Shown: piece by piece, positions 62,101-64,000 of the stretch
How positions within the stretch are numbered: position 1 is the first letter of the stretch
How the letters are laid out: each line of letters starts with the position of its first letter
Assembly (NCBI RefSeq): GCF_001953865.1
Contig: NZ_MQUQ01000005.1
Span: 259,401-323,400, forward strand
Source: Amycolatopsis coloradensis
GTDB lineage: Bacteria > Actinomycetota > Actinomycetes > Mycobacteriales > Pseudonocardiaceae
Length of the DNA: 64,000 bases
Reading direction: 5' to 3'
Notes under the pieces: model-generated
Seen by the model: the letters and a program-made list of their open reading frames with translations, nothing else
Told to the model about the DNA's origin: nothing
Database searches by the model: none
Made by a program: the position numbers and the translations under genes

Positions 62101-62456
62101 GAAGGGTCTTCCTCGCCCTGGAACGGCCGGACCTCGATCGGCAGGCCGGTGATCTCGGCGATGCGGCGGCCCCAGTCGAGCGCGGCGTCCAGATCCGGCA
62201 CCTCGACGATGGTGAAGCCGCCCAGGTGCTCCTTGCCTTCGGCGAACGGGCCGTCCGTCATCACGATGTCGCCGTTCTCCTTGGCCCGCAGCACGGTCGC
62301 CGTGGTCGGCGGGTGCAGCCCGGCCGCGAACACCCAAGCGCCCGCGGCCTGCATCTCGGCGTTGAGCGCCTGGAGCTTGCGAGCGATCGGCTCGAGGAAC
62401 TCCGGCGGCGGGGTGGGGCCGTCGGGCTGGTAGAGGCTGAGCAAGTACTGGGTCAT
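62088..62456 (-). CDS. YCII/DGPF family protein, ECF42 partner
   Basis: 122 residues. YCII fold with [39 protein letters not shown], and the defining [20 protein letters not shown] (DGPF) followed by [16 protein letters not shown]. Proteins of this kind are encoded beside, and often controlled by, ECF42 sigma factors; their enzyme activity is unknown. First gene of the pair; the sigma gene begins inside its last codons. Confidence 0.93.
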   Translation of the reverse strand: MTQYLLSLYQPDGPTPPPEFLEPIARKLQALNAEMQAAGAWVFAAGLHPPTTATVLRAKENGDIVMTDGPFAEGKEHLGGFTIVEVPDLDAALDWGRRIAEITGLPIEVRPFQGEEDPSCVP

Positions 62457-62559
62457 GGCGTCCTCCTGTGTCGAAGCGGCTTGTCACTTCCTATACGAAG
62501 GACGTCCCGCCGTTTCGACATCGGCGTCGAGATTTTTTCTTCGCGGATGTTTCCGCGGT

Positions 62560-63345
62560 TCAGACCGCGTTCAGTAGCTGTGTGGTGGCGGCGTGGAGCC
62601 GCTCGGCTTCTTCGGCGGTGGCGTCGTCGAGCGTGAGTCGCTTGCTTCGCGCGTAAGCGCTCAAGGGGGTATCCGGCCGGTTCGCGATGAGGTCGAGCAT
62701 CGGGAGGATCGCCTTTTCCGGCGGTGTTCCGAGGACCTGCGCCATGACGGACACCATCGCCCGCGACGCCTTGCCCAGCGCGCCTTGGTGGCTCGTCCGG
62801 ACGAAACCGGGGTTGTAGAGCACGTACCGCACGTGGTCGGACGCGAGCCTGAGCGCCGACAGCAGACCCATCCGCCTGCTCTGCATGTTCGCCGTCTTCC
62901 AGGTGAACCCCTGTGACAGCTGGAAATCGTCCCAGTGGATGGCGTCTTTCGGGGCACCGGGAACGGTGGTGTCGAGGATCAGTGGCCGCTCGGCGGCGGC
63001 GAGCACGCCTTGCAGTTCCGACGCGAAGATGTGGCGGCTCAGGTAGTAGAGCGCGAAGGTGTGTTCGAAGCCTTCGCTGGTCACCTGCCTGTCTCGGTGC
63101 ACGTACGCGGCACCGAGTACCAGTGTGTCGACGGCGGGGAAGCGTGCGGCGATCTCCTTGGTGGCGCGGCGATTCTCCGCGACCTCGCGAAGGTCTGCCT
63201 GGACGAAGTGCGCGTCGCCCTCCAGCGTGCGGAACTTCGCCTCGCTCCGGCCGACGATGACGACGGTGTGGCCCTCGCGCAGCCGGTCCGCGGCCAGTGC
63301 GCGGCCGAGGCCGTCGGTGCCCCCGGTGATCACGATCGTGGACAT
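62560..63345 (-). CDS. SDR family NAD(P)-dependent oxidoreductase
   Basis: 261 residues; ATG 63345 with GAGGAGACC directly upstream. Rossmann start TIVITGGTDGLGRALAADRL (TG-x-x-x-G-x-G), then HTVVIVGRSEAKFRTLEG, LVLGAAYVHRDRQVTSEGF in place of NNAG, and a mutated active-site region; the usual YxxxK Tyr region reads WKTANMQSRRMGLLSALRL, so catalysis is uncertain. C-terminal 60 residues are helical. Divergent from a TetR gene with two identical palindromes between them. Confidence 0.9.
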   Translation of the reverse strand: MSTIVITGGTDGLGRALAADRLREGHTVVIVGRSEAKFRTLEGDAHFVQADLREVAENRRATKEIAARFPAVDTLVLGAAYVHRDRQVTSEGFEHTFALYYLSRHIFASELQGVLAAAERPLILDTTVPGAPKDAIHWDDFQLSQGFTWKTANMQSRRMGLLSALRLASDHVRYVLYNPGFVRTSHQGALGKASRAMVSVMAQVLGTPPEKAILPMLDLIANRPDTPLSAYARSKRLTLDDATAEEAERLHAATTQLLNAV

Positions 63346-63355
63346 GGTCTCCTCC

Positions 63356-63412
63356 TGTTCCGGAACACTTGATCCGGAAAACCACCGTATCCGAAACATG
63401 TGTTCCGGAACA
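63356..63412. promoter_or_regulatory. Two identical TGTTCCGGAACA operators
   Basis: Perfect 12-bp palindromes at 63356-63367 and 63401-63412, 45 bp apart centre to centre. Each lies beside one of the divergent starts (10 bp from the SDR ATG, 15 bp from the TetR ATG). Flanks match as inverse copies too (CCTGTTCCGGAACAC on facing strands). Very likely autoregulatory TetR sites. Confidence 0.78.
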
Positions 63413-63426
63413 GGTAGGATCGCGGC

Positions 63427-63978
63427 ATGACCACTTCGCGGCGTCAGCGCTGGGACGCGGCGCGAAACCGGACGCAGGTGCTGGACGCCGCGCGCGAGTC
63501 CTTCGCCGAACGCGGTCTCGCGACGGACGTCCGGGAGATCGCGCGGCGGGCGGGCGTCGGCGTCGCCACCCTGTATCGGCATTTCCCGACGAAGGACGAC
63601 TTGGTCAAGGCCGTGCTGGAGGAGGACGTCGCTGAGTGGACGGCCGTCTCGGAGCGGGCGAAGGCCGCCGAAGACGCGTGGGAGGGAATCGGCCTGTTCG
63701 TGGAGCGGACCCTCGCCATGATGGCCCGGCACCGGGCGTTCCTCGACGGGCTCACCGTCACCGAAGGCGCGCTCGACGCGTGCCGCGCCCACCTCGCCGA
63801 GAGTCTCGGCGACCTGGTCGAACGTGCGCACCGCGAAGGGCGGCTGCGGGCGGGAATCACCTCCGCGGACATCGGCCTGCAGATCCTCGCGCTCGGCCGG
63901 ATCGTCGAACTGACTGCCGGGCAGGACGACGTCTGGCGCAAGCACGCCGGTCTCGTCCTCGGCGCGCTACAGGCCTGA
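63427..63978 (+). CDS. TetR family regulator
   Basis: 183 residues. HTH: NRTQVLDAARESFAERGLAT, DVREIARRAGVGVATLYRHF and PTKDDLVKAVLEEDV. C-terminal TetR_C_33/SCO1402-like helical part (VERTLAMMARHRAFLDGLTV). ATG 63427 lies 15 bp past the second palindrome. It should repress itself and the divergent SDR; the effector is unknown. The window ends 22 bases after its stop. Confidence 0.93.
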   Translation: MTTSRRQRWDAARNRTQVLDAARESFAERGLATDVREIARRAGVGVATLYRHFPTKDDLVKAVLEEDVAEWTAVSERAKAAEDAWEGIGLFVERTLAMMARHRAFLDGLTVTEGALDACRAHLAESLGDLVERAHREGRLRAGITSADIGLQILALGRIVELTAGQDDVWRKHAGLVLGALQA

Positions 63979-64000
63979 CTGGTACTGCCGGACCCAGGTC

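Overview
This is a high-GC actinomycete chromosome segment, most likely from Amycolatopsis or a close Pseudonocardiaceae relative. That placement is inferred from GC-rich third codon positions, frequent GTG (and one TTG) starts, an actinobacterial integration host factor, a mycothiol-dependent formaldehyde dehydrogenase, a GltA2-type citrate synthase and many TetR-regulated acyl-CoA genes. No rRNA, tRNA, CRISPR array, transposase or phage gene was found. It reads as chromosomal metabolic and regulatory territory, densely packed into short operons whose genes often overlap by 4 bases (ATGA or GTGA).

Layout. 1-7.9 kb: end of an amidohydrolase, a small membrane protein, Uma2, acyl-CoA dehydrogenase with divergent TetR, PfkB kinase, citrate synthase, photolyase. 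7.9-11.1 kb: a five-gene overlapping operon (XRE regulator, two membrane proteins, ABC ATPase, ABC permease). 11.1-16.7 kb: GlpD-TetR divergent from an alkyl-DHAP-synthase-like flavoprotein, then a gamma-glutamylcyclotransferase-fold protein coupled to MscR. 16.8-25 kb: secreted C39-like peptidase, Tat-type metallophosphoesterase, a TetR with two near-canonical tet operators facing a small membrane protein, an orphan solute-binding lipoprotein and a fatty acyl-CoA ligase. 25-30 kb: solitary mIHF, isochorismate synthase, Sfp-type PPTase coupled to DctA, acyl-CoA dehydrogenase. 30-39.6 kb: TetR / acyl-CoA ligase / enoyl-CoA hydratase operon divergent from a YtcJ-like amidohydrolase, then GNAT, MntR-like regulator, small HTH protein, alcohol dehydrogenase, AlkB and a second GNAT.

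39.5-44.7 kb: a complete 5-oxoproline module (PxpABC, DUF1445 hydro-lyase, MFS transporter, divergent GntR). 44.8-48.4 kb: a beta-glucan module with GH16 glucanase and ROK repressor, whose GH1 beta-glucosidase is a decayed pseudogene. 49.2-54.2 kb: aromatic catabolism (acyl-CoA dehydrogenase, salicylyl-CoA 5-hydroxylase fused to an old-yellow-enzyme domain, RidA, PaaX). 54.2-64 kb: a miniature P450-like protein, F420-type oxidoreductase, acyltransferase, FAD oxidase with LysR, a SoxR-controlled pair, an ECF42 sigma factor with its DGPF partner, and an SDR with divergent TetR.

The most striking non-genic structure is a set of palindromes. Two families of long perfect or near-perfect hairpins recur at gene ends (three copies of one, two of the other). 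A 21-nt tandem array folds back on itself near 53.2 kb. A short palindrome, TCCACWGTGGA, occurs eight times, spaced 4-10 kb apart and in three coding frames, far above chance. Several divergent promoters carry clean operator-like palindromes that match the neighbouring regulator. All functional statements are from reading the sequence; no database search was run.
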